The translations under genes and the position numbers were made by a program. Below, piece after piece: positions 35,705-46,400 of a stretch of 64,000 nt of DNA (position 1 is its first letter; the number at the start of each line of letters is the position of its first letter). Source of the stretch: Cadophora sp. MPI-SDFR-AT-0126 (lineage: Eukaryota; Ascomycota; Leotiomycetes; Helotiales; Ploettnerulaceae); the NCBI GenBank assembly GCA_020747065.1, contig JAGMVK010000017.1:682001-746000 (forward strand), written 5' to 3'. Below the pieces are notes generated by a model that saw only the letters and a program-made list of their open reading frames with translations, did no database searches and was not told where the DNA came from.

Positions 35705-35731
35705 GTGGCGCTCTTCAATGTCACCTGATTG
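35705..35731 (-). repeat. Right terminal inverted repeat
   Basis: Exact reverse complement of the left end at 34429-34455; the adjoining TA at 35732-35733 is the duplicated target. Confidence 0.95.
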
Positions 35732-35733
35732 TA

Positions 35734-36645
35734 CATGCCAAGCTCTCCACTTGCTGCGGAGTAAGCTTTCGGTGCTGTTCACAATGTGGAGTGTTACAGC
35801 CAATCACTAGTGTAAAAACGGTTGTGTTTAATTTTCTTTGTTGTGCTTCATTGTCCATTGGTGAGAACAATTGTATTGTGCAGTATGTATTCTTGAAAGT
35901 AATTCCTTTGTCCGGCATTCTCTTCATTTGAATGCTAAACCAGGCATGGGTAAAGATTTTTAGTATGCTGAAGTCAGTCGGTCACCAGTCTGTCAGTCAA
36001 ATCCTTCTGCGAAAGATATTCGAGGCGATCATGCAAGTGAGCCAAACCTGAGACACACAAGTTTTGCACAAATGCATCACATATACGGAGCGAAGACGGA
36101 TGACAATCAAGAGGTGATTTTGGAATTAGTGGTTGAGAGTCATACATTGACACAGGCATTAAGTGGTATGGCTATCATAAAAGCTGATGATTGTTTTTGT
36201 TCGTTACGGTCACGGAATCAATTTTGAAGATATCAAGAGTTTTGGATGCCATTTTGTAAATTTGTATTTTCTATTATTGTGATTCTTTCGATGGTATGCA
36301 GGTCAAGTATGAACAATAGACTGCGACGAAGTATGCTGTTCTCGAAATGAAAACAGCAATGATATCCGTTCTCCTTCTCTTTTGTCCTCTCGTGGATGGT
36401 GCTGTAGTGTTAAAGTCATATTAAAGTACGTAATCTCATCAAGAGAAGTGGGCAATATGCAAAGTTGAGGAAATGCAGAGCCCAAGGAGATTAGTGATCT
36501 CTTGGTCCTGCTGTTGGTAAGCTCGAATCTACCCTGAATACTCTACAGAAAGGATGGAATGTTCAGCCTACGTGGAAGAGGGCTTAAGAGATGAGGATTC
36601 CAATAGACACCGAAGTTTCTCACCAAAGAAAAGTCTAGATGTACT
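35734..36645. other. Intergenic, no gene seen
   Basis: Right flank of the transposon. Only short frames without motifs. AT-rich. Confidence 0.5.
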
Positions 36646-37425
36646 CTAGCGATCAAAATCGTATCTATCAGTCGACTCATTGAAATCAAGAAGGGGGCAC
36701 GAACGATACGCGTTCATCTTATGAGCCGCGTGCCATTCATCCATCAAGTTCTTCCAGGCGTCGAGGTGGATCTCCAAATAGCGTATACACCCTCGCGAGT
36801 AAGCAAGATTGTGGAATCCCTTCAAAGAAATCTCTGTGATCTTGGTCAGGCTTGGGAAAGATCTGAAGCGACGAGCTGCATAGTTCGGACACTCGCTGTA
36901 TCGAAGGACAAGGAGATGTTCGTCAAGCCATTTGACTTTGGCGCAGTCTGCTCGGAGCGATTTATGGTCAGCGACGATGTGTTTGAAGGCCGAGGAGCAT
37001 CTCTCGAGCTCGATGAGGAACTTCTACTGCACGTTCAGAACGTCTTTTTTGAAGTCAAACCAAACTGGACGATTGTCAACGCCGCCGAAGGCTAGCTTGT
37101 AGCGTTCCTTGCAGACCTTTCGCGAGTCGTGGCAGATACTGAAAAGGACTGGTGAGCAACAGCTAGGATTGAACATGGTGGTCCAGCGTTCTTGGAAGCC
37201 AATCGCATAGTTGAGGCTGGCTACATCGGGATAACTCCCTCCACGAGCTCGCCGGATGACGCAAGTGCGGACGGGGAGGTCTGCAGCGGCTACCTGCCAG
37301 ATCATGATCTGTAGCTCGCCAGGGAGCTTAGCAAAAAGATCGAACGAATCGAGTTTCTGGAAGACTGGAAGAACGGTGAAGAAGTTTAGGTTGGCAGTTG
37401 CTTGGTTGCTGATCTTGTTTGGCAT
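36646..37425 (-). pseudogene. 2EXR-domain gene interrupted by one TAG
   Basis: On the minus strand an ATG at 37425 opens a frame with the 2EXR blocks: FDLFAKLPGELQIMIWQVAA, then RTCVIRRARGG, SICHDSRKVCKERYKLAF and PVWFDFKKDVL. TAG at 37026-37024 stops it after 133 codons. The same frame then stays open for another 125 codons to TAG at 36648-36646, with continuing protein-like sequence (KFLIELERC, VKWLDEHLLVLRY, FPSLTKITEISL). The gene is a paralogue of the one at 27990-28544 (shared ELQ-x2-IW, SRK, DN-x-PVW). With only one lesion it is either a young pseudogene, a truncated protein, a strain-specific or sequence error, or a stop changed in the mRNA. Function of the family is unknown. Confidence 0.8.
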
Positions 37426-38296
37426 GTTTGTTGGTTGTCGTTTAGTTGGATTCTCTTGGATTGATTTGGTTTCGATTTCGATTGGAAACCTACGGACATG
37501 TCTAAGCTTTACATCTAACCTCCTTCAACCTGTCCCTTGGGGGTCATCTCTATTTAGCAATGTCTCAGAGTTGTACTTACCAAGTCAGCTAAGTCCCGTC
37601 ATATCGACGAGTCATCTGGTTAGAAATGTCGATGTTTTGCTGTTCAAATGAAGTTCTTGAACTCGACCTCGTAAAGCTACGTCCCCTTTCTCCACTACAA
37701 TTTATAATTCTAGAAGAAACATAAAACGCTAGAATACTTTAGGGCGGTGTTTCATCACTTGAGAAATGATTGGAAACATATTAAAATCGAGACTTGGGGT
37801 AATTTACTCACCATAATGTTTATCCTACCAGATGTTTAAGCGAACAACACAATCAAAGGGGGCTCGAAATCACGTAAACCCTGGAATTCTCGGCAAACCA
37901 AACGTTTTAAGGATTTTAGGACCTTGATGTGATATGTTTCTGTTCGAAGCAGGAACAGCTACTGGAACTGATCTTGTTGTCCCAGTTGCATTGGTACGTG
38001 ATATTCGCCTTTCTGTTCAATAGATTGAACAGCTAGGCATTCCATAGAGTCGTCAGGAAAGTACCTTAGAGAATGTGTACTCGATTTTCGTCCAGATAAA
38101 CCTGACGTAAGTTTGAAAGTAATGCCACAAAGCGGTACTCGCTCAATTTCTCCGGCCAGACGTCACATCAATCTTGCCTTGATTGCATCACATGGGCCAA
38201 CACATTCCAATCTGCTCAATTCAAAACGGTAGAACGAATTTGGGTTTAAGTATTTTCATACCCTTTAAATTCGGCTCAAGATGCTATGCTGCATTT
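37426..38296. other. Intergenic, no gene seen
   Basis: Promoter of the interrupted 2EXR gene on one side and the 3' flank of the hemerythrin gene on the other. No coding signal was seen. Confidence 0.5.
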
Positions 38297-39267
38297 CTAC
38301 CCCTCCAAAAATTCCAGCTCTCTGGGCCTTCCAAAGACATCACACGGGCAGAACCTCCATGCACCCCGATACTTTCGCATATACCAGTATTTCACCAGAT
38401 ATGGCACGAAGAAGGGGAATGGAGGCCACCAAGCGTGGATTCCACCCTCAAACGTGGTATCATTGGCACCTAGGCCGACGGGTAAAACCAATTCCTGTTT
38501 TAGTGATCAGAACAAGAAAGCTCAGCTCGAACAGGCATCAAAGGACAAGACGTCAACTAGAAACGGTAAAGACGAAATATGCATGGATGGGCCAAAGAGG
38601 TACACGGAAGCTTACCTGATCTTTCATATCATTCATAACAGCTTTCTCCAAATCATCCCACGCCTTCTTCAACTCCTTCCCACCATACCTATCCAACGCC
38701 AAAAGTGTCCCAATCTCCGCCCTCAAATGCCTCTCCAGCACCGGCGCAAACCCATCCAGCAACCCCTTGAACCTGACCGCATCATACTCTTCCGGCCTCA
38801 CCGTCGTCACATAATCGTGAAACTTCTCTAGCCCAGCATCGAACGCTTGATGGTCGCTGACATTAGCCTCCATGATACCAGGCACCTGGGTGTATTTCTC
38901 TACTGCCGGGAAGAAGAATTGCTCTTCGCCCCAGTGGTGGTGGTGTAGGGCGATGTAGAAGGCTTTGCAGAAGGTTAGGAAGTTGGATATGTCTGTGGGA
39001 GCGTGGATGTGGTTGCATTGGAGGTACATGGCGTTGAGGTTACGGATGAATATGTTGTGGGCTAGGGTCATTACTGTCGCGACCTTGATGGTCTCAGGAT
39101 TGTACTATGGGGTATAGGTTAGCTTGGTATATTCTCTTAGTGAGATGGGAGATGTCAATTTTGGCTGAGCTTGAGATGTTCTAAGATGGAATTGTACTTA
39201 CCTCGGGAGTCTGCTTTGGAGGGGACATCAGTGGAATCGGTCCATCTACCCATGGTTTCTTCGACAT
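38297..39267 (-). CDS. Hemerythrin HHE-domain protein
   Basis: Minus-strand exons 39267-39202, 39104-38616 and 38494-38297 (introns 97 and 121 bp) join in phase to 250 residues. A short N-terminal exon (MSKKPWVDGPIPLM) precedes a four-helix hemerythrin-like domain. Candidate metal ligands are the His in TLAHNIFIRN, the run HHHHWGEEQFFFPAVE (H-x3-E), DHQAFDAGLEKFHDYV and LERHLRAEIGTL. Fungal proteins of this type are thought to bind a di-iron centre and to sense or detoxify oxygen or nitric oxide; the role here is inferred. The last exon is aromatic- and basic-rich (AWWPPFPFFVPYLVKYWYM) and may form a membrane-associated helix, a layout common in fungal members. Complete as modelled. Confidence 0.85.
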
Positions 39268-39386
39268 GATGAGGGATCTTCGAGTGAAATTCTCAGAACG
39301 ATTATCTTTTTAAGTAGATCAGAACTTGATATTCCGAATTCTTGCTGCGAGTGAAGTCTTGCAATCAAAATATACCTCGCACGAAG

Positions 39387-39734
39387 ATGTCGAACGCTTC
39401 ATCTAAGAAAGTGAAGAATGGTCGAAAACAGCCGAGTCTCTATCACTTGCTCTTAAAGTCCAATGGCACAATCCTTTCTCATGGACAACCGAACAAACAA
39501 AAAAGCTCAGAGAATGACGACTCTAATTGCGATAACCGACAACTCTTAAGCAAATCTCGCAATGCCAATACAACGCCCTGCCAAGGTCCTGATATTAATC
39601 TCGACAGTAAGAACTTCCTTCGCCAGTGGGTCCAAGAGCTGAAATTCCCAATCTCACATCACCCACATGCAGAGCAATTCGCCAGCCAACCGATAGGACG
39701 GAATCGAGTCTATTCCCAGCAAGTCCGTCTGTAA
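39387..39734 (+). CDS. Possible small hypothetical protein
   Basis: A 115-codon frame opens with ATG at 39387, 120 bp from the divergent hemerythrin start. It is Ser/Asn/Lys-rich at first, then has SLYHLLLKSNGTIL and FLRQWVQELKFPISHH. No domain or signal is recognised. It may be a small gene sharing a divergent promoter, or the leader of a longer transcript, or chance. Confidence 0.3.
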   Translation: MSNASSKKVKNGRKQPSLYHLLLKSNGTILSHGQPNKQKSSENDDSNCDNRQLLSKSRNANTTPCQGPDINLDSKNFLRQWVQELKFPISHHPHAEQFASQPIGRNRVYSQQVRL

Positions 39735-40427
39735 ACGGCGATATTGATAGCCGGCCCTTCTCCACTCTGCCTACTTGTTACGAATCAGTCATCCTCGCCT
39801 GACTGTAACGCAGTGGCACCGAGACCCTTAATTGACGGGGATTTTACAGGCACGGAAAAGCAGCCAGTGGTAGAGCTAGCATTCATAATCCACTTTCCGA
39901 AAAGGTAGGGTGTACGAGAGTAGTGCTGACGAGATGTGGAGACTGTGGAGTAATTGTGCAGTAGCTTGGGGGCCTGAGAAGATGATAAGAAATATGCTAA
40001 GCGAGAGAGAGGCACGGACGATGAGATATTAGGATCGGATTTCTGTGCGTAGAGGAAGAGAGGGTCAGGTTCGAGGGAGAATGAGAATCCAAACATAAAA
40101 TATGTCTAAGATATCCATAATGGTATTCAAAATTATCCAAAGCTCTTCAACGCCGTGCCCACTCCCTAAAACTCGCAAAAATAGGGTATCCAAAGAACAA
40201 GACTCAAATCAAACAGTGATCTCCCTCCTCTCAACACCCTCACTCGTCCCCCTCTTCTGTGATTCCAACCGTCCACCGAGCCGCACAGCGAAACCTTCCA
40301 ACCAGCCAACCTTCTCCTCGACACTAACTAGCCTCTCCCTAACCTCCTGCGCATCCTCAAAGATTAAAGGCATGACCGTCGCCTGCAACTCATCTAATTC
40401 ACCCTGTAATTGCTTATGTTTCTCCTT
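39735..40427. other. Intergenic, no clear gene
   Basis: A 103-codon minus-strand frame (40096-39785) with no motif is present; the rest has only short frames. It is the 3' flank of the coiled-coil gene that ends at 40428. Confidence 0.4.
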
Positions 40428-42762
40428 CTACCTTTGATTCTTCTTAGCACCAGCTATCCTCTCCTCCTCATTCTTTCTCTCCATCCTCTCCATCCGTCTC
40501 TCAAACATACCTAGTAACCTCCCCTCCATAGCTCGTTCCCTTTGTTTAGTCTCCTCTTCGCGTCTAGCAGCTGCTCTCCGCGCGTCTCGGGAAGCTTTCT
40601 CCGTGAACTGGAAATGCGCTTCGATCTGATCCTTGATAGTCTTCTGGTAATGAAGATTACTATCTCTTTGCCTCTGGAGATCTTCAGTGAGCATTTGGAG
40701 GCTGGCTTCGAGGTCATGGACATCTTCTTCTTTTCGGGCGTTCGCTTCTTCGAGTTCCTCGACGCGAGATTGGAGTTGGATGTTGGTACATTTGGCTTCT
40801 TCTCGGGAGGTCTGGAGGTCGACGATCTGGGCTTCGAGAGCAAATCGGTGCTTGACTGATTCTTGGATACTGTGCTCGATATCATTCAGTCGAGTTTCCA
40901 CCTTCGCACGGAAATCCCTGGATTCTAGTTCGGAATTTTCAAGTTCCCTGATACTGGCCTGAAAATCTTCACGCTGCGACTCAGTGTTCAGGCCCTCAAA
41001 CTCCATGATCTTGGCCTTTAGCTCAGATAATTGCTCCTCAACCCCGTCATCCAGTTTCCGTAGATCTGTCTTCAAATCGTCAATACAATTCATATTGCGA
41101 TGATCCGACTTCGCCATAGACGTGAACATCTTCTCGAGTTTGACATCGCAGTCTTCTGAAGTCTTTTTGATAAGAGCTTCTATGCTCTTCAGCCTGTCAT
41201 CATTCTTCCCCTCGGCGGAATGAAGACGGTCTTTCACTTCCTGCAACTGATTCCTCATTCTGTCCTCGGCAGCTTCCAGATTGGCGGTATTCTGCTTCTC
41301 AGCCTTCTCTTGCCGTGACTCCAAAAACGACATCCGTATCGAGGCCGTATGATTCTCATTCTCGAGCGCTCTCAAATACTGCTCTCTCGTAGACGCCAAG
41401 TTCTGAGCTGCTCTCTGGGCATACACCGCCAGCGGCTGCTGCGAAATATTGAAATCAACACCCAAATCCATGATCTTCGGTGGGAACAAAGCAGTGTCTT
41501 TGAACGCCGTCCGTTTCGACACAGGATTCGCAATCTTCTCCTTGATATTGTTCTGGTGTGCTTTGCTCCTCACATGATTCTCCAGTCCATAAAAGGTCGC
41601 TTGGTACGACTTCTTGCAGTCCAGACATCTTATCCTCCCATTATCTGTTTCGAAGCCGCTATCAGGATATTTGTCGCAGAGATCGCGGACAATCTCATGA
41701 ACCCCTTCTTCCGAGTTATCCTTCCTCTTCTCCTCTTTGAATCGAATTTCCTCGGCTCCAAGTCTGAAAGTCCCACAGCTTTGGCCGTTACTCTGACTTA
41801 GCTTCAAATTTTCGAAACCAGAAAGACTTCCACCCTTCCTAGGCGAGGGAAACAATCGACCCGGTGCGGTCGTTCTTCGAGACCCGCTTAATGGTGTACC
41901 AGAACACATTCTCTTTGCGCTGCGTCTTGGTGTGGAGTTTGCATAGCGCTGGGGGCTGATAGGGTCGAAACTGCTGCTTTCATCACTAGCTGCTATCTCG
42001 AATGGGCGCGATCTCTTTCGAGATGGAGTATGCATGGAAGGTTGCTCGGATGGAGGAGGGATAAGAGGCACGGCATTGGCTGTCATGGCATTATATGCTT
42101 CTGTATGTCGGCCTACGAATGGTTAGCTCCTCAAGTCCTGTTCTCAAAGACGGGAAATGCATACGGATTTCGTCTACGCGCTCAATTGAGTCCTGCTGGC
42201 TGCTTCTATTCAATTGGAGAGATGGCACTTCAGACCATTGACTCCTCTCAGTAGACCCCTCTGCTTCAATTTCAGCTTGCTCTATGTGTTCGCGACTACC
42301 CATTCTTGTTGCCCTCGGTGTATTCTCCTCCTCTGCCTGCTCCTGCTTCACCTCCTCTTGCGGTCCATAACTCCAATCCCCATACCCACATCCCTCTCCA
42401 TTCCCATTGCTCTCCCCATCCACAGCATCACTCCTCACCACATCACCCAGCACAACCTCCGGCCTCCTCCCCTCCACCTCCTCCTCATCCCCCTCCTCAT
42501 CCCTCAATCTAAACCCCACCATCCGCCCCTCCCCCGACCTAAACATCCTCAACACACCCCCAACCTTCAAACACTTAATCCCCTCTACAATCTCCTTCCG
42601 ATCTGCCTCGTACCAGTCCTGCTCCGAGAGTGCGTCTAGACAAGCCTGTATCAGATCGCGTCCTGCGATGGTTTCGTGGGGAAGGAGGTTCAGGGAGCGG
42701 ATGTGGGATTGGACAAAGGTGGATATTGTAGAGTGGGTTAGTTGGGTTCGGGTGGGCGGCAT
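40428..42762 (-). CDS. U1-type C2H2 finger and long coiled-coil protein
   Basis: Minus-strand exons 42762-42165 and 42112-40428 (intron 52 bp, GTATGC donor, GCTAAC branch) give 760 residues. Residues 1-110 look folded (STISTFVQSHIRSLNL, LSEQDWYEADRKEIVEGIK). An acidic, disordered section follows, then a Ser/Arg-rich section with nuclear-localisation-like RKRSRPF. A single finger at about residues 361-384 has C-x2-C-x13-H-x5-H spacing (IRCLDCKKSYQ, then NHVRSKAH), close to the U1/matrin class. From about 425 to the end (335 residues) heptad-like Leu/Glu/Lys/Arg sequence predicts a long coiled coil. I do not recognise a named orthologue. A nucleic-acid-binding scaffold is an inference. The gene beside it, at 43404, has the same layout. 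The second exon was joined to the upstream frame because the splice site fits both frame and consensus. Confidence 0.7.
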
Positions 42763-43403
42763 TATAATCGTGGCGGCATTATCGAGTGAGTGGGCGCAGT
42801 GAGGTGGGATTCGAGAGGGGAAAATGAGAGTCAGGTGTTGACGTGAAGCGCGTTTTGTAAACAAATGGGTCCGTGCACCCATGACTTCATAATCCGAGCC
42901 CCTGCGAACTCAGTAGAATTTGCTGCATCGAACACTTGAGTTGCCACAGAGTAAGAAATGCGAGCCTTTTATGCTTTATGATTCTCCTTTTTGAACCGTA
43001 TGAAGTTCAATGACTGCCCAAGCAAATGTGCGGTCAGCAGCCAATATAAATCGACCATTCCTCCCCTCGCCATCTCGCTATCACTGTTACTTCCCTCCTC
43101 GCCTCTCAAGTGTCATCCGCCTTCATGCTTCATCGCTTCGCCATATTCTACAAATATCTCAAACCAGACCAAACCATTGCCAAACGCCAAACCGCCATGC
43201 ATACCATATCATGCAGTGTAATGTCAATGCAACGCTCAAGATGACCAAACGCCAACGACACCTAATCACCCAATGCAGCCATCTCGCTTCATTTATCAGA
43301 CCGAACGCCATGCCATCATGAAAGTCACCCGTCGTCATCATTTATACAGCCCACTGCGTCCAATATATGCCAGAAAGTAAATATTTTCGCCATCGATCCG
43401 GCC
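42763..43403. other. Intergenic between the two coiled-coil genes
   Basis: Promoter of the downstream gene and 3' flank of the upstream gene. It contains a CCAAACGCCAA-like word near 43178 and again near 43245 that may be chance. No gene was seen. Confidence 0.5.
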
Positions 43404-46400
43404 TCAAAATTTCCGCGGCTTCCTGTTGGGAACGAGCGGTTGTGAGCTCTTGGGAGGCTGAGAGCTACTTGGGAGCCGGGAGCTTTTGGGAGGATCTGCA
43501 GGCTGGGAAAGCTGCGAGGCACTCACATTCTTCGAGCCATTCGTGACCGTTTGCGAAAATTGAGGCGGCAAGATTGGAGTCGCAGCACTCATTTTCTGGG
43601 ATGGAGGTCTAATCGCCGTTGATGTCAATGTCGACGTAGAAGGAGTTCTGCTTGTACTCGTAGCCAGACTGGTCCGCGAAGGAGGCCTGATTGGTGTCGT
43701 GATACCATTTCCAGTAGTGAGTTGTAAGGTCCTTGAAGTCGTACTAGCAGCGCCCATCTGGGATGAGCTCTTCGGTGTGCTCGATCCTCCCCGCTCATTG
43801 TCGCTTCCGACCTCACTTCTCGGAGTAGCAAAGGTCTTGGCCATTGCGAGTTGAGTAGCAGATCTCTCCTCCTTCTTCTCCAGGGTCTTGATGCGCTCCG
43901 CCATCTTCTCCTCCCTCTCCTGGCTTCCTTTCAATATTTCTTCTATACGTTGCTCAAAAGATCTCCTCGATTTCGCCTCGGTAATCTGCTTATTCTGCAT
44001 ATCCTCGATACAAGTTTTCTGGATTTCGATGACATTGGAGAAGTACTTGACCCACTCGTCAAATTTCTTCACCTTCTTCGTGAGATTTTCAATGTGCTTA
44101 TCTTGAGCCGAGAACCGATCGTTGAGAAGGTCGATGGACTCGTCGAGCTGGCCGATGGATTCGCGTACTGACTTTACCTGAGTCGTCATGCTCAGGCTGT
44201 TCTGCTCCGCGACTTCGACTCGTTTACTGAGCTTCTTCAAGGATTGTGCAAAGCCCTCGTTGGCGGGTAAGCTGTGGTCGCGGGCGTTCTCTAAAGTCTT
44301 GATGCGGTCGGAAATATCTGTGATTAACAGTCTGGCTTCGTCCAGAGAATTATCGTGTCGCTCCAAGAGTACAAATCTAGCATTCATGGCCTGGTTCTCC
44401 TGTTCCAACTCATTGTGAGACTCGAGCAATTGGATCTTGGACGATTCGAGTTCTCGGATTCTCGCGTCGATATTGACGACGTCTGCGCTGGTCTCTGTCG
44501 AACGCTCTCGAATCAGAAGACTACTCAGCTTATCTTCTAATCTATCTTGTTTCTGGCTGAGAGCATGCAGAAGTCTGGGAAGGTCAGCACGATAATTCTC
44601 CAGTTCCTCCCAGCGAGATTCGTGTTGTTCATCTCTACTTAAAAGTGCATCTAGCTGCTCGGAGAATTCAGGAGGAACGGCCTGTGAGAGTGCGAACATT
44701 TGGGAAATATTGTCAATGCCAGAGATCACAGAGTCGCGCATGGACTGGACATAGGCTGCATGCTGGTCTTCACGAGATTTGAGGGTAGACAATTGCCTCT
44801 CGAGTTCTTCATACTTGTTGTTTGTTTGCTCAAGCAGCGTACCGTAATGATCGAGTTTCATCTTCTTTTTCCGGTTGCTGTCATCCAGACCCTCGAATCT
44901 CTGGTATACGTCTCTTCGGAACGAGGTTTCAGGGGCTTTTAGGGAATCTGTGTAAGGCAGGGTGGGGTGAGAGGGCGCTTTTTGAACAGGCGGAGTTGGC
45001 TCATGGACAGAGGAGCTACTCTGATCTGCAAAAGCGTTCTGGATCTCAGGTTGTGGCGGTTTGTATATGAAAGCTTCTGGAGGGAGTTCATACATGGCTT
45101 GTAGGATTTCCATCGATCGAGGGGACGTCGAACGTCTAGCAGAGCTGCGCGCAGACAGGTCCTTTCCCACAGATACGGCATAGTTTGGGCGATGGGTAGG
45201 CTTGTGGTGATCATGGCCTCTTTGGCTAGCAATTCGTCTCAGGACTTCCATTCTCTTCTTGGTCTCTAAAGTCTCAATTGGTAAATCTCCCATCCGATCT
45301 AATTTCGACATGACGTTGGACACATGCGATTCTGCATTGAGGTGTATCCGAAGTTTTGCGATTGAGCCTTGAAATTTTGTAGCAACTCTCCGGCCGTCAC
45401 AATCATGACAGATGATTTGAAAGATGTGACCCAACACAGTCTTCTCAATGACGACTTCAAAAGCATCATTGGGATAGTTGATATGGAGTTTGTCGAATTC
45501 GAGAGGGGACATAGTTGCAAATTGCTGATTTTGTGGCAGAGTCGTCTCAAAGTAATCCGCGAATGTCTAGTTCTGTAAGCCACGGAAGTCACCCGGCTCC
45601 GAGATAAACGTACCTGCTTCTCACGACTTTGAATCGCAGATGTAGAGTTCTCGTCAGGAGTCTCAATGGATGGCATCAGAGTATCCGCTGGCTCGATTTG
45701 CGGTGGGATAGACATCTCACGAGGAGGCGGGCTTTTCGGAAATGTGAGAATAGATATTATTTCGGACTGATCTGATCCGCTAGAACTAGAACTTACTTCT
45801 CGGTCGATTCGTTTATGTTTCTGCCTGTTCGGCTTCGGTTGTGGCTTCGATGCCCGGGCTTTGGTAGCCGACGATCCTGCTTTCTCTTGCTTAGGCGCCC
45901 ATTAGCTATTCCTGCAAAGCTTCCGTGTGGGGGTTCATACCTTGACATAAACGACATCATCATCTTGAGTAGTCTCATACTTAGGTTCAAGTTTCGAAGG
46001 AGGAGGAGTATCTTCCCGCTTCGAAGGGTCAGTTGGATTGTATAAAACTGAATCGCATCGTCTCACCTCGACCTTGATTCTATATCGTTCTGCAAATATA
46101 GAAGTCAATGATTATGTCGTTCAAGCTATTATGAGCGTGCTTACCAGCAGGACTGAGATCCTTCAAGAATTTCTCCAAGTTCGTCACCGCTTTCTCCGCG
46201 ACCTGATCAAGCACGGCCCAAGACTTGAAAGTCCAGACCCAGTGAGAGATGTCAGTCAAGCCTCGATCAGCCATGTAGTCCGTTGGACGACAATCAGGAT
46301 GCAAGACATATGTGCCTTCTTCCGCCGAGACTCTGGTCAGAACAGCATCCTTCCTTTGTCAGTGAGTGGTATTAAATCATGTTGGAGAATGGATACCTCA

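Larger units (their letters stand above)
34429..35731 (+). mobile_element. Tc1/mariner-family element, 1303 bp, inactive
   Basis: Perfect 27-bp terminal inverted repeats (34429-34455 and 35705-35731, beginning CAATCAGGTGACATTGAAGA) are flanked by TA dinucleotides (34427-34428 and 35732-35733), the target-site duplication of this superfamily. One frame spans most of the interior and encodes a DD34E transposase, but two in-frame stops disrupt it. Size, ends and catalytic spacing agree with a Tc1-like fungal element such as impala-type elements. Perfect ends beside a nearly intact frame point to a fairly recent insertion. No second copy or solo end occurs in this window. Confidence 0.95.

Noticed and set aside
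39785..40096. 103-codon minus-strand frame
   Set aside because: No motif and no splice context. It lies in the 3' flank of the coiled-coil gene.
45715..45940. Gene boundary between exons 45941-46089 and 45614-45889
   Set aside because: An intron of 51 bp with a good branch site joins both sides in frame, and the frame is open through the ATG at 45715. I kept one gene, with lower confidence.
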